Below are positions 46,377 to 55,590 of a stretch of 64,000 nucleotides of DNA, one piece after another. The DNA is taken from positions 124,001 to 188,000 of the forward strand of contig CAVUIT010000019.1 of NCBI GenBank assembly GCA_963741625.1, read 5' to 3'. The notes beneath the pieces were generated by a model that was not told where the DNA came from, made no database searches, and saw only the letters and a program-made list of their open reading frames with translations. Origin of the DNA: CAWBBA01 sp963741625 (GTDB lineage: Bacteria; Desulfobacterota; Desulfomonilia; Desulfomonilales; Desulfomonilaceae). Within the stretch, counting starts at the first letter, position 1; every line of letters starts with the position of its first letter. Made by a program: the position numbers and the translations under genes.

Positions 46377-47771
46377 TCATCGAAAGGCCTGGACAGTGCC
46401 ATAGACTTGGTGATTGCGGATCCATTCCTTCTGATTCTCTATAAATGGTTTCACTTTGCCTGACGGTTCCGATGCGAGTTCATTCAGAGCCGCCATGGCC
46501 TTCTTTTCCATGATCGGGTTTTTGACCAACACTATGCCCCCCGCCGCGCTCATGGCATTTGGACCTGCCGGCGCGCCCCTTAGGGCAAGTATGGCCAGAG
46601 TGTTGATCCCCCAGGGTCTGAAGATCGGATCCCCAGTTCGCCCTGATGCTAGTACTGCAGCCTTTAATGATTTGTAGTCCGCCATGTCGTCGAGAGAATT
46701 CAACGCGGTCTGCAGCAAGTCAAGCCGTCGGGATGTCAGATTTACAAAGGCTGACGCCTGTTGCTTTTCGGCGCTTCTGCTTGAAGTAAACAGCCGCGCC
46801 AATGCCTCCGCTCCCTGTTTCTGAAAAGTCATGCCCCAGTTGACAAACTGAAACCCGCCCGGCTCATCCAAGAATTGTCTGCCAAGTGAAATTACACGTC
46901 GGTATATCCTCTCCGCGTCCTTTAGCTTTGCTTGTTTCTCGTAGGTGTTCCCGAGTTTGATCGCTGCCTGAACGTAGTCTCTGAACATGTCCCAGGGAAC
47001 GGGCCGGCGTTTGTCTTCCGGTCCGCTCGGGAAATCGCCCTGATAGATTTGGAGCAAGCCGCCTTGGCTCCGGCCCGCTCCCTTCAGAAGCACTTGCACT
47101 CCTGCTGCCCTCGCATCCACGCCTTTAGAGCCTCGCTCTTGCAAGTGCAGCTTCTCCAATTCCTTGTATTCTGCAACAGCGTCGCCGGTGGACGGGTAAT
47201 CGACCCAGCCCAGGTCTTCCTTTCCAGGGAGTCCGAGCTGATCCAGGACAGCAATGGCTGCCTCAAAACGTGCTGCTATTTCGTTTTGAGCTTCAGTTGG
47301 ATAAGCCTCGCTGGACGACACCGTGCACATGATCGACAGAGGACGTTCGAGCCACCATTTTCCGTCTTGCATGACCCAAAGGAGGGTCATGTCCAGTTTT
47401 GAGGGGTTAGGGTACTCGGGAGAAAGCACAGGCCCACGGAACGAGAGGGTAGCTTGGAATCTTTCGGTTGTTCCGTCTTCGGATTTGAACCTCTTGTCGA
47501 CATTCGAGCTCTCCAGGCTCAAGGAATTACTTCGGTATCGCTTGAGAAAGCTTTCCACCTCTTCCGTCGTAACATCTATCTCGCTTGTTATTTCCGAATG
47601 AATAATCTTGGTAAATCCTGCCGCGTCCTGGCCGGTAAAGAGTGTGACGAAGCGTTGAAGCGCCGCGGGGGGTTCTTCCGGAGGACTGCCGAAGAAAGGG
47701 AGAATGCCCATTATCCCAGCCATTGCGAGACAGCAAAACCGGTTCTTACTATAAAGTTTCAGCATGTTCAT
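46377..47771 (-). CDS. Exported hypothetical protein
   Basis: A 464-residue protein I do not recognise. The N-terminus MNMLKLYSKNRFCCLAMAGIMGILPFF looks like a signal peptide. The next region (about 30-150, ALQRFVTLFTGQDAAGF...WVMQDGKWWLERPLSI) has the look of an SnoaL/NTF2-like or DUF4878 module. A helical repeat region follows that resembles TPR (YVQAAIKLGNTYEKQAKLKDAERIYRRVI, key part NTYEKQAKLKDAERIYR). HEAT-like helices close the protein. It is upstream of recO on the same strand. Confidence 0.7.
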   Translation of the reverse strand: MNMLKLYSKNRFCCLAMAGIMGILPFFGSPPEEPPAALQRFVTLFTGQDAAGFTKIIHSEITSEIDVTTEEVESFLKRYRSNSLSLESSNVDKRFKSEDGTTERFQATLSFRGPVLSPEYPNPSKLDMTLLWVMQDGKWWLERPLSIMCTVSSSEAYPTEAQNEIAARFEAAIAVLDQLGLPGKEDLGWVDYPSTGDAVAEYKELEKLHLQERGSKGVDARAAGVQVLLKGAGRSQGGLLQIYQGDFPSGPEDKRRPVPWDMFRDYVQAAIKLGNTYEKQAKLKDAERIYRRVISLGRQFLDEPGGFQFVNWGMTFQKQGAEALARLFTSSRSAEKQQASAFVNLTSRRLDLLQTALNSLDDMADYKSLKAAVLASGRTGDPIFRPWGINTLAILALRGAPAGPNAMSAAGGIVLVKNPIMEKKAMAALNELASEPSGKVKPFIENQKEWIRNHQVYGTVQAFR

Positions 47772-48322
47772 TTTTCTTCGTGCGCGCATCCCCGAGAGCA
47801 GGGCACAAATCCTTTGCTGTGTCGGGTACCACACAAGCCTTTCCGACCGACCCGACAGATTGCGGACTGTTTATCTCGTTCCGGCATGTAGTTCAAGCTG
47901 ATTCTGTAGGGCACGCATTCACGTGCGCAGGGGCCTTTCGCCGCGCCTGTCAGTGCGAGGAGTGCAATCCCGCGTTCCCCGCGAAAGTAAGCTCATTGGT
48001 GGGGCCGTCCCACGCGGAGGCTCGGGATTGCGCTCATTTGTCACCCCGGACTCCGATCCGGGGTCCAGGAAATGGCGGGCAGAGACGCCCGCCGCCACCA
48101 AATCGTAGGCACCGGTGTCCCTGCCGGTGCTGGATTCCAGCGTGGGACATCCCGCGAAACGCGGGACTGCCTGTCTATTGAGGACGGGCAAGATGCCCAT
48201 CCCCACCGCGAGAGGCCCATCTCGACGGAGATTGCTTTGCTGCGCTGGCAATTACCCTCTTTGCCAAATGGGACGGAATGCACAACCTGTTGGACATCGG
48301 GGTTGAGGACGCACGACCCGCG
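47772..48322. repeat. Intergenic repeat cluster
   Basis: CCCCGGACTCCGATCCGGGG near 48045-48064, CCCGCGAAACGCGGG near 48151-48165, and a degraded GGTGGGAC-type repeat near 48143-48206 (GGGCAAGATGCCCATCCCCACC at the right end, given in two parts: GGGCAAGATG, CCCATCCCCACC). No gene is supported. Confidence 0.55.
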
Positions 48323-49057
48323 TCAAAGGAGACCGTCTTTTTCGAGTGTCTTCGCCAGCGGGATAGTTATACGTCTCTTGAGTTCGAGAGAGGCCCTGTC
48401 CAAAATGTCGAGCAGTCTTTCCAGCTCCTTGACATTTCGAGACTTTCGGCTCACCAAGTACGCGCAGACCTCGCGGGAGATTCTAACATTTTTGTCTCTG
48501 GCCATCTTGTCCACAATCAGCATACGGATCGCGTCTTCCGGGGGTTCGAGGGCTAAGACAAGCCCCGAGACAATACGCGAACGGAGATGAGCGTTGGCCG
48601 GAAAAATTTCCTCGGGGGGGGTGCGGGCGGCCAATATCAGGGGTGCGCCGGATCGCGTCAGCTTATTGGATAAGCTCCATAGATGAGCAGAATCTTCTTC
48701 ATTTGCAAGGTGCGCATCGTCGACAATAACTGCCAGCAATTCCTGCACAGGATCTTCGGGGTCGGAGACCAATTCTTCCAGTTCAGGAAATCTGGGCGGC
48801 TCCCCCGCTGCTGAGATGAACCTGACGCCGGCAGCTTTCGCGGCAAACCGGATCTCCAGGAGCGAAGCCAGCGCGTTGAGCATGTGGGTCTTGCCCGTTC
48901 CCGGTGGACCGTGAAGGAAAAGCGGGGGCAGCGGAGGGTCCCCCGTTCCATACACGGATTGAATCGTAGAAACAGCCGTTTGAATCCCCTCGTGGACGAT
49001 TAAGGCTTCGAACGTAAAGCGCGGCGGAGTTGTCAGGGGCAGAAGGAGTTGAGTCAT
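48323..49057 (-). CDS. DnaA-related AAA ATPase, Hda-like
   Basis: A 244-residue ATPase resembling DnaA domain III plus a C-terminal helix. Walker A is LHGPPGTGKTHMLNALA; Walker B is LAVIVDDAHLANEED; sensor regions LILAARTPPEEIFP and LRSRIVSGLVLALEPP (key part SRIVSGLV) follow. It lacks the DnaA DNA-binding domain IV. Hda in enterobacteria inactivates DnaA after initiation through the sliding clamp; here the N-terminus MTQLLLPL resembles the QL-type clamp-binding motif. The ATG at 49057 is preferred on this basis. It is divergent from rho. Confidence 0.8.
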   Translation of the reverse strand: MTQLLLPLTTPPRFTFEALIVHEGIQTAVSTIQSVYGTGDPPLPPLFLHGPPGTGKTHMLNALASLLEIRFAAKAAGVRFISAAGEPPRFPELEELVSDPEDPVQELLAVIVDDAHLANEEDSAHLWSLSNKLTRSGAPLILAARTPPEEIFPANAHLRSRIVSGLVLALEPPEDAIRMLIVDKMARDKNVRISREVCAYLVSRKSRNVKELERLLDILDRASLELKRRITIPLAKTLEKDGLL

Positions 49058-49117
49058 GGGGTGGCATTTTAGGACGGGGACGTGCAGCAATCAACCATGA
49101 ACTTTAAAACAAAACAC

Positions 49118-49146
49118 TTGACAGATAGGGTGGGGTTGATTAAAAA
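49118..49146 (+). promoter_or_regulatory. Candidate promoter for rho
   Basis: TTGACA (49118-49123) and TAAAAA (49141-49146) are 17 bp apart; a TATAAT also occurs at 49230-49235 without a clear -35 box. Either would give a rho leader of roughly 100-190 bases, as often found for this autoregulated gene. Confidence 0.4.
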
Positions 49147-49341
49147 AATACTAGCCGCGAATGAGAACTACCTCCCAGGAGCACGCTTCCAACCGAAGGA
49201 ATAATCTTTAAAAGAGGGTAGGGGCCTTTTATAATAGAATGGTTCCCGTATATTGATTGGCCCATCTTGAAAAAATCTTCGGACAGAACCTCAAAAGATC
49301 ATCTTTGTCCCCATTGACGATAAAGAGATTCAGGAGACTTC

Positions 49342-50595
49342 ATGGACGTCGCAGAACTGAAAGAAAAGAAGGTCAGTGAACTTTTGGCCATAGCCAATTC
49401 CCTCGATGTTGAGGGTGCAAGCAGTATGCGCAAGCAAGAGCTGATCTTCGCCATCCTCCAGGCCCACCAACAGAACGAAAAGGAAGCGCCGATCAGAGGT
49501 GAAGGGGTGCTGGAGACCCTCCCCGATGGATTCGGTTTTCTCAGGGCGCCCGATTATAACTATCTGCCCGGGCCTGATGACATCTACGTATCCCCCAGCC
49601 AAATCAGGCGGTTCAACATGCGTACCGGGGATACCATCTCGGGGTATATCCGGCCGCCCAAAGACACGGAACGCTATTTCGCTCTGCTAAAAGTGGAGAC
49701 CATAAACACAGAAGATCCGGAGAAGATCAGGGACAAAGTTCTTTTTGATAACCTCACCCCTCTCTACCCGGAAGAGAAGATGAAGCTGGAAATAGGGCCG
49801 ACGCAGTATTCCATGAGGATAATGGATCTGCTCACCCCCATTGGTAAGGGGCAGCGTGCTCTCATTGTTTCCCCCCCAAAAGCGGGAAAGACGGTCTTGC
49901 TCCAGCAGATAGCTAACAGCATTACCCGCAATCAACCCGATGTCTACCTAATCGTCCTGCTGATTGACGAGCGGCCGGAGGAAGTGACCGACATGCAGCG
50001 GTCGGTCCACGGAGAGGTAATCTCCTCAACCTTCGATGAACCGGCCCAAAGACACGTTCAAGTCGCTGATATGGTAATAGAAAAAGCCAAGAGGCTCGTG
50101 GAGCACAAGAGAGACGTGGTCATCCTCTTGGACTCGATTACTCGCCTTGCCAGGGCGCACAATACAGTGGTTCCACCGAGCGGCAAGATTTTGTCCGGCG
50201 GGGTAGACTCCAATGCTCTGCATCGTCCCAAACGTTTCTTCGGAGCGGCTCGGAACATAGAGGAGGGCGGAAGCCTGACTATAATTGCCACTGCCCTTGT
50301 AGATACGGGGAGCAAGATGGACGAGGTGATCTACGAGGAGTTTAAAGGCACCGGCAACTTGGAAATACACCTCGACCGGCGCCTCTTGGAACGCCGCATC
50401 TTTCCATGTATAGACATCAACCGCTCCGGGACACGAAAAGAGGAACTCTTGATAAGCCAGCAAGATCTCCAGAGGGTCTGGCTCCTGAGAAAGCTTCTGG
50501 CAGATATGAACTCGGTGGACGCGATGGAATTTCTCCTGGACAAAATAATGCAGACGGATTCCAACCGAGAGTTCCTGGAGATAATGAACAAGTAG
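49342..50595 (+). CDS. rho: Transcription termination factor Rho
   Basis: Hexameric RNA-dependent ATPase that ends transcription. The N-terminal helical domain (MDVAELKEKKVSELLAIANS) is followed by the RNA-binding cold-shock-like domain GVLETLPDGFGFLRAPDYNYLPGPDDIYVSPSQIRRF (key parts DGFGFLR, DDIYVSPSQIRRF). The ATPase has SPPKAGKTVLLQQIA (Walker A), VVILLDSITRLARAHNTV (Walker B), and the Q/R loop IEEGGSLTIIATALVDTGS. The 417-residue length is normal. CAGGAG precedes the ATG. Confidence 0.95.
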   Translation: MDVAELKEKKVSELLAIANSLDVEGASSMRKQELIFAILQAHQQNEKEAPIRGEGVLETLPDGFGFLRAPDYNYLPGPDDIYVSPSQIRRFNMRTGDTISGYIRPPKDTERYFALLKVETINTEDPEKIRDKVLFDNLTPLYPEEKMKLEIGPTQYSMRIMDLLTPIGKGQRALIVSPPKAGKTVLLQQIANSITRNQPDVYLIVLLIDERPEEVTDMQRSVHGEVISSTFDEPAQRHVQVADMVIEKAKRLVEHKRDVVILLDSITRLARAHNTVVPPSGKILSGGVDSNALHRPKRFFGAARNIEEGGSLTIIATALVDTGSKMDEVIYEEFKGTGNLEIHLDRRLLERRIFPCIDINRSGTRKEELLISQQDLQRVWLLRKLLADMNSVDAMEFLLDKIMQTDSNREFLEIMNK

Positions 50596-50680
50596 CCGTA
50601 GCCGGCATCATTGACGATCTCCAGTTCGGCCCACCCGCAAAGGAACTATTGGTATCCGGCATTCTCACGCGGATCGCGGG

Positions 50681-50708
50681 GGTGAAAACCTGGATTCAGG
50701 TTTTCACC
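50681..50708. repeat. Perfect 12-bp hairpin after rho
   Basis: GGTGAAAACCTG (50681-50692) and CAGGTTTTCACC (50697-50708) are exact reverse complements with loop GATT. No T-run follows, so it is not a classical terminator. It may end or stabilise the rho transcript before rpmE. Confidence 0.6.
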
Positions 50709-50812
50709 GGTATGACGGGAAGGGGTTCCGCATTAGCGGAACAGTTTGCCGTTCCTTTCGAGACTATTTTCTGCTAGACTTAAAAGTTACACTGATCGAC
50801 GGAGGAAAGGGA

Positions 50813-51142
50813 ATGAAAAAGGGAATACACCCCGAATTCCAGGATGCGGTCTTCAGATGCGCTTGCGGCGCAGAGATTGCTACCCGGTCTTCCAAGCCTG
50901 AATACAAGCTCGAGATATGCTCTTCCTGCCACCCCTTCTTTACCGGCAAGCAGAAACTAGTGGACAGTGCAGGTCGCGTCGAACGCTTTATGAAGAAGTA
51001 CGGGGACAAACCCATCGCTACTGGCAAGAAGCCCGCTAAGACGACACGAAAGAAGGCAGAGACGGCTGTAAAACCTGCCCGAGTGGCCAAGGCAAAGCCT
51101 AAAGAAAAGACGAAGGAAAAGGCCGCGCCCGCGAAGAAATGA
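50813..51142 (+). CDS. rpmE: Ribosomal protein L31 with a basic C-terminal tail
   Basis: Large-subunit protein bL31. The first 68 residues are typical: MKKGIHPEFQDAVFRCACG, SSKPEYKLEICSSCHPFFTGKQK and RVERFMKKYG, with the C16-C18-C36-C39 zinc set (C+ type). The last 40 residues are an added Lys/Ala/Pro-rich tail (GKKPAKTTRKKAET..., ending in APAKK) not needed for the L31 fold. GGAGGAAAGGG precedes the ATG. It lies in the rho-rpmE-DUF1385-prfA group found in many bacteria. Confidence 0.93.
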   Translation: MKKGIHPEFQDAVFRCACGAEIATRSSKPEYKLEICSSCHPFFTGKQKLVDSAGRVERFMKKYGDKPIATGKKPAKTTRKKAETAVKPARVAKAKPKEKTKEKAAPAKK

Positions 51143-51263
51143 TCGTCGAGCGACGAGACGGCCTTTCCGCCTCAATCGTCCGTGGCTCAAGGTGAGCACG
51201 ATCACTGCATGTCAAGCTCTCCCCCCGGTGGGTGAACAGATTTGATGGACACAACGGAGCCTC

Positions 51264-52231
51264 ATGTTAATCAACAAGAATTCATGCGCTGAAAACACCC
51301 AGATCAAAGTCGGGGGGCAGGCCGTTATCGAAGGCATCATGATGCGGGCCCCCAAGACCTTCACCGTGGTGGTTCGGAAACCCGACGGCGAGCTTGCCGT
51401 CCGCGAGGATCGCTGGCACTCCCCCATGGAGAAGTGGCCCATGTTGAAAAAACCGCTCTTGCGGGGATGCATAGTGCTCTATGAAGCTCTCTTCAATGGG
51501 ATTCAGGCCCTGACCTATTCCGCTCAGGAGGCACTGGGAGAGGAAGAGGAGAAGCTTGGGCCGTGGGCGCTCGGCGGGACCATTGCCTTTGCCCTTGGTG
51601 CGGCCATGGTTCTGTTCGTGGTAATACCGCACCTCGCCACGCTGGGCATAGGAGTACTTACCGGAACAGATCTCGGTGTTCGGTCGGTGTGGTTTCACAT
51701 AATTGACGGTGTCATCAAGGTGAGCATCTTTGTAGGGTATATTGTTCTCATCTCACTGCTCAAAGAGATCCGCCGCGTGTTCGAGTATCACGGGGCTGAG
51801 CACAAATCGATTCACGCGTACAAAAAGGCGACGACTTGACTGTTGAGAACGCGCGGAGGTACCCGACGCTCCATCCTCGCTGCGGCACTGCATTTCTGCT
51901 GCTGGTGCTTGTCTTTAGTATCTTCCTCTTTTCTGCGGTATTTCCATTGCTGCCGAAAGATCTTTTTGGGAACAAAATCCTGACCAACATATTCTTTATA
52001 CTCGTGAAGATGGTGCTCCTGCTTCCCATAGCCGGCTGTTCTTATGAGATCATTCGAATGGGAGAGAGGTTGAATAATCCGTTTCTGAACCTATTGCTAC
52101 TGCCGGGACTATGGCTACAGAAGCTCACAACGCGGGAGCCCGATGACGCTCAACTTGAGGTGGCATTGGTAGCACTGAGGACGACTTTGGAAAAAGAGGA
52201 GCTACGGGCCAGGGGCGAGTTCCCCGCCTGA
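51264..52231 (+). CDS. DUF1385 membrane protein, frameshifted
   Basis: Conserved membrane protein of unknown role, commonly between rpmE and prfA. The first frame has VGGQAVIEGIMMRAPKTFTVVVRKP, then membrane spans, then FEYHGAEHKSIHAYKKATT. The next frame continues DDLTVENARRYPTLHPRCGTAFLL and three more spans. One missing A in the A-run at 51821-51826 explains the break. Corrected, HAYKKGDDLTVENAR is seamless and the length is 322 residues. Confidence 0.85.
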
Positions 52232-52240
52232 TTCCAATTC

Positions 52241-53320
52241 ATGCAAGTACATCATAAATTAGAAGAATTGAGCCGGCGGTACGAAGAGCTCAGCATCGAA
52301 CTCTCTCGCCCGGAAACCATCTCCGACCCCGCCAGGCTGAGAAAGGCCGCAAAAGAGCAAGCCGACCTGGATGATATTGTCAAGGCGTACCGAGGCTTGA
52401 CTGGGGTTGTCGGCGAAATTGAGGACCTTGAGGGTATTATTGCAGCGGGTGAGGACCCTGAACTGGTGGAAATGGCCCGTGAGGATCTTCCGCAGCTCAA
52501 AGACCGGCAAGCTCAGATCGAGAAGGAACTCAGCGTACTCCTTCTCCCAAAAGATCCCAATGACTCCAGGAACACTTTTCTCGAAATAAGGGCCGGCACG
52601 GGAGGCGAGGAGGCGGCGCTTTTCGCCGGAGATCTCTTTAGGGCATACTGCCGGTATGCGGAGTTGAGACGATGGCAAGTCGAGATGATGTCCTTGTCTT
52701 CAGCCGCGGCCGGGGGAATTAAAGAGGTGATCGCTCTGGTGCACGGGCATGGTGCTTACTCCCGCCTGAAGTACGAGAGCGGTGTGCACAGAGTTCAACG
52801 GGTACCTTCGACCGAAGCTCAGGGCCGCGTCCACACCTCTGCGGTGACCGTGGCTGTGCTCCCTGAGGCTGACGATCTGGAAGTGGAAATTGACCCGAAG
52901 GATCTCAAAATAGATGTCTACAGGTCATCCGGGCCGGGCGGCCAAAGCGTCAACACTACTGATTCCGCGGTGAGAGTTACGCATTTGCCTACTCATCTCG
53001 TGGTCACTTGCCAGGATGAAAAATCGCAGCACAAGAATAAAGCCAAGGCATTGAAAATCCTTAAGGCACGCCTGTTTGACCGAATGGAAGAGGAACGCCT
53101 ATCCGAAATCAGCAAGGAGCGCAAGAGCCAAGTGGGCTCGGGAGATCGTTCCGAGCGAATACGGACTTATAACTTTCCTCAGAATCGTGTCACAGACCAC
53201 CGCATCGGTCTGACCCTCTATAAACTGGACGGTATAATGTCCGGCAAACTGGATGAGCTTATTGATCCCCTTTCCATCCATTTTCAGACCGAAGCAATTA
53301 ACGAGGCCCTGGATCATTAA
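52241..53320 (+). CDS. prfA: Peptide chain release factor 1
   Basis: Reads UAA and UAG and triggers peptide release. The 359-residue protein has the RF-1 features: the helical N-terminus, the GTGGEEAALFAGDLFRAY segment, the tripeptide-anticodon region PSTEAQGRVHTSAVTVAVLPE (PxT-type), and the GGQ loop RSSGPGGQSVNTTDSAVRVTHLPT (key part SGPGGQSVNTTDSA). QVGSGDRSERIRTYNFPQNRVTDHR follows. It starts 10 bp after DUF1385. The usual next gene prmC is absent; a radical SAM gene follows instead. Confidence 0.95.
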   Translation: MQVHHKLEELSRRYEELSIELSRPETISDPARLRKAAKEQADLDDIVKAYRGLTGVVGEIEDLEGIIAAGEDPELVEMAREDLPQLKDRQAQIEKELSVLLLPKDPNDSRNTFLEIRAGTGGEEAALFAGDLFRAYCRYAELRRWQVEMMSLSSAAAGGIKEVIALVHGHGAYSRLKYESGVHRVQRVPSTEAQGRVHTSAVTVAVLPEADDLEVEIDPKDLKIDVYRSSGPGGQSVNTTDSAVRVTHLPTHLVVTCQDEKSQHKNKAKALKILKARLFDRMEEERLSEISKERKSQVGSGDRSERIRTYNFPQNRVTDHRIGLTLYKLDGIMSGKLDELIDPLSIHFQTEAINEALDH

Positions 53321-53332
53321 GACAATTGTTCC

Positions 53333-54763
53333 ATGAAAAGTGCTCTAATTCTGGTTCCTCCCAATATCCCCAGCATGGATTCCTGTGCAGGAGGCCGATA
53401 TCAAGCCACCTACAATGCGGCAGGAAGCAAGGCCAGCCACTGGATACCACTCTGGATTTGCTACGCAGCCGGCGCCGTTCCCACAGGACGCGCACTGGAT
53501 TGTAATGTCGAAGGCCTGACTCGGGAAGATTTTCTCAGGACCGTCCCCCAATACGATATTTTTGTTTTTTATGGCAATCAAGAAACCGTCGCCTATGATC
53601 AGGAGACCGCGCTTCTCCTATCCGAAGCGCGAAAGAATTCACTGATAATCTTTGCGGGTCCTTATGCCACGGTAGTTCCCGAAAAGGTCGTGTCCGCTCC
53701 CGGCATCCACGCGGCGATACGGGGGGAGGTTGAAGAACCCCTTCGGGAATTGTGCCTCAATCGTCGTCTTTCGGAAATCAAGGGGCTTACCTGGAAGGAC
53801 GGCAAGGAAATCGTGGCGAACCCTGACAGGCCCAGGATGGATGATCTGGATTCGCTACCCTGGGTGTCACGCATAATCCGACGGGATCTTCCACTTCTGC
53901 GTTACTGGATTCCTTATCTCAACTATCCATACATTTCCATTTTTTCAGGCCGCGGCTGCCCCAGTCGTTGCACATACTGTCTTTGGCCACAGGCGTTTTC
54001 CGGGCACCGGTATCGCAAGCGCAGCATTGGGGACGTCGCCGATGAAATGATGTGGATTCACGAAAACCTGCCCCAAATCAAAGAAATCCAAATTGAGGAT
54101 GATACATTCACATGTGATCGGGAGCGCGTTCTCGAACTTTGCGATGCCTTACGGGGAAAAGGAATCACCTGGTCCTGTTGCAGTCGCCACGACTTACCGG
54201 GCGACATTCTGGCTAAAATGAAAGAGGCGGGAGTTCGCAACCTGGTGGTCGGCTTTGAATCGGGGAGTGACGACATATTGAGGCGGGCACGCAAGGGTAT
54301 GAACACCATGCAGGCGCAGGAATTCATGAAGGAAAGCCGACGCCATGGACTGCGCGTTCACGGGTGCTTCGTGTTCGGTTTGCCCGGTGAGACTCGTGAA
54401 ACCATGTCTCAGACGCTGGAATATGCCCTGAAACTTAGGCCCGATACGGTCCAGTTTGCCATAGCTTCCGCCTATGAGGGGACCGCGTTCAATACTTATC
54501 TCCGTGAGCAGGGCTACCTCCGCGATGCCGTAGGAATCACATCTTCAGGGCATTTAACTGCGAGATATGACTATCCTGATCTGTCCGCTGATGAGATAAA
54601 CGTTTTCGCACACAAAGCTTGGAGGTCTTATTACTTGAGACCTTCGACTATTCTCCGCCAGATTCACGCGGCACTGACCGACCTCCAGGATGCTAAGCGG
54701 TTCACACGTGGGATCACATACGTCGGCCAGTATCTATTTATGAACCAACCTCACCAGAAGTGA
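53333..54763 (+). CDS. B12-binding radical SAM enzyme, HpnJ-like
   Basis: Radical SAM enzyme with an N-terminal cobalamin-binding-like domain (ALILVPPNIPSMDSC..., to about residue 150). The Fe-S cluster motif is FSGRGCPSRCTYCLWPQAF (CxxxCxxC), followed by the SAM region IQIEDDTFTCDRERVLE and VVGFESGSDDILRRARKG. The CLWPQ..GHRYR.RS pattern resembles HpnJ, which shapes the hopanoid side chain in other bacteria. No other hopanoid gene is in the window, so the substrate is uncertain. It starts 12 bp after prfA. Length is 476 residues. Confidence 0.8.
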   Translation: MKSALILVPPNIPSMDSCAGGRYQATYNAAGSKASHWIPLWICYAAGAVPTGRALDCNVEGLTREDFLRTVPQYDIFVFYGNQETVAYDQETALLLSEARKNSLIIFAGPYATVVPEKVVSAPGIHAAIRGEVEEPLRELCLNRRLSEIKGLTWKDGKEIVANPDRPRMDDLDSLPWVSRIIRRDLPLLRYWIPYLNYPYISIFSGRGCPSRCTYCLWPQAFSGHRYRKRSIGDVADEMMWIHENLPQIKEIQIEDDTFTCDRERVLELCDALRGKGITWSCCSRHDLPGDILAKMKEAGVRNLVVGFESGSDDILRRARKGMNTMQAQEFMKESRRHGLRVHGCFVFGLPGETRETMSQTLEYALKLRPDTVQFAIASAYEGTAFNTYLREQGYLRDAVGITSSGHLTARYDYPDLSADEINVFAHKAWRSYYLRPSTILRQIHAALTDLQDAKRFTRGITYVGQYLFMNQPHQK

Positions 54764-54852
54764 ATGCCGCAGGGGAAATGCGGACGCCGCCAAGTGTCAT
54801 AGCTCCACACGTTGAGAGCGGCTCTAATCCCTGAAGCTTTTTCAAGCAAGAT

Positions 54853-55590
54853 CTACTTCATTTTTCTCAGGCGGACCTCCATGCCCTGGGCGCCTTTTAG
54901 CAGTTCTGCTATCTTCGACACGTCAGTGTCTCCGGTATGGTACAGGTACAGGATTTTGGGTTTGAATGCCTTGGCCGCGTCCGCCACCATCTCCGGTGTC
55001 ATCGTATAGGGCAGGTTCATGGGCAGAAATGCCACGTCTATGTTGGCAAGGCCCTTCATCTCAGGAACGTTTTCCGTATCTCCGGCCACATAGACCCTCT
55101 TGTCTCCGAAGGTAATGACGTATCCGTTTCCCACGCCCTTCGGGTGGAAAGGTTCGCCCGAGTCACGTTTGTGGACCAGGTTATAAGCAGGCACGGCCTC
55201 AATTTTCAGTTGATCCACGACTTTAGCGTCGCCGTTCTTCAAGACCATGCCGCCTTTGACCTTTTGGGCCGAGTTCTCCGTCAATATGAGTTCTGTTTTG
55301 TCAGTTCGCACCTTGTTGAGAGCCTCGAGATCCAGGTGATCCGCGTGCTCGTGGGTGATGAGAATCAGGTCCGCTTTGGGAAGCGTCGAGTAGTCAGCGA
55401 GTTTGCTGAACGGATCGACGTGAATCACCTTGCCTCCATACGTGAAAATCAGTGAGCCGTGGCCTATGAAAGTGATCTTCAGATCTCCTCCAGAGGTCTT
55501 GATCAGGTCAGCTTCAAATGAGTTTTTGGCGGATGCGAGTGCAGTCATGAGAAACACCGATACGGCTGCAGCGAGCACGAATCTTACCAT
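54853..55590 (-). CDS. Exported MBL-fold hydrolase (UlaG-like)
   Basis: Metallo-beta-lactamase-fold protein with a signal peptide MVRFVLAAAVSVFLMTALASA. Metal ligands are in ITHEHADHLDLEALN, the histidine of the N-terminal FIGHGSLIFTYGG, and VYVAGDTENVPEM; a C-terminal YLYHTGDTDVSK supplies a further His. The 245 residues fit the UlaG/YtnP-like lactonase group; the substrate is unknown. GGAGGTGTCTC precedes the ATG at 55590, so the upstream frame to 55644 is not used. Confidence 0.85.
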   Translation of the reverse strand: MVRFVLAAAVSVFLMTALASAKNSFEADLIKTSGGDLKITFIGHGSLIFTYGGKVIHVDPFSKLADYSTLPKADLILITHEHADHLDLEALNKVRTDKTELILTENSAQKVKGGMVLKNGDAKVVDQLKIEAVPAYNLVHKRDSGEPFHPKGVGNGYVITFGDKRVYVAGDTENVPEMKGLANIDVAFLPMNLPYTMTPEMVADAAKAFKPKILYLYHTGDTDVSKIAELLKGAQGMEVRLRKMK

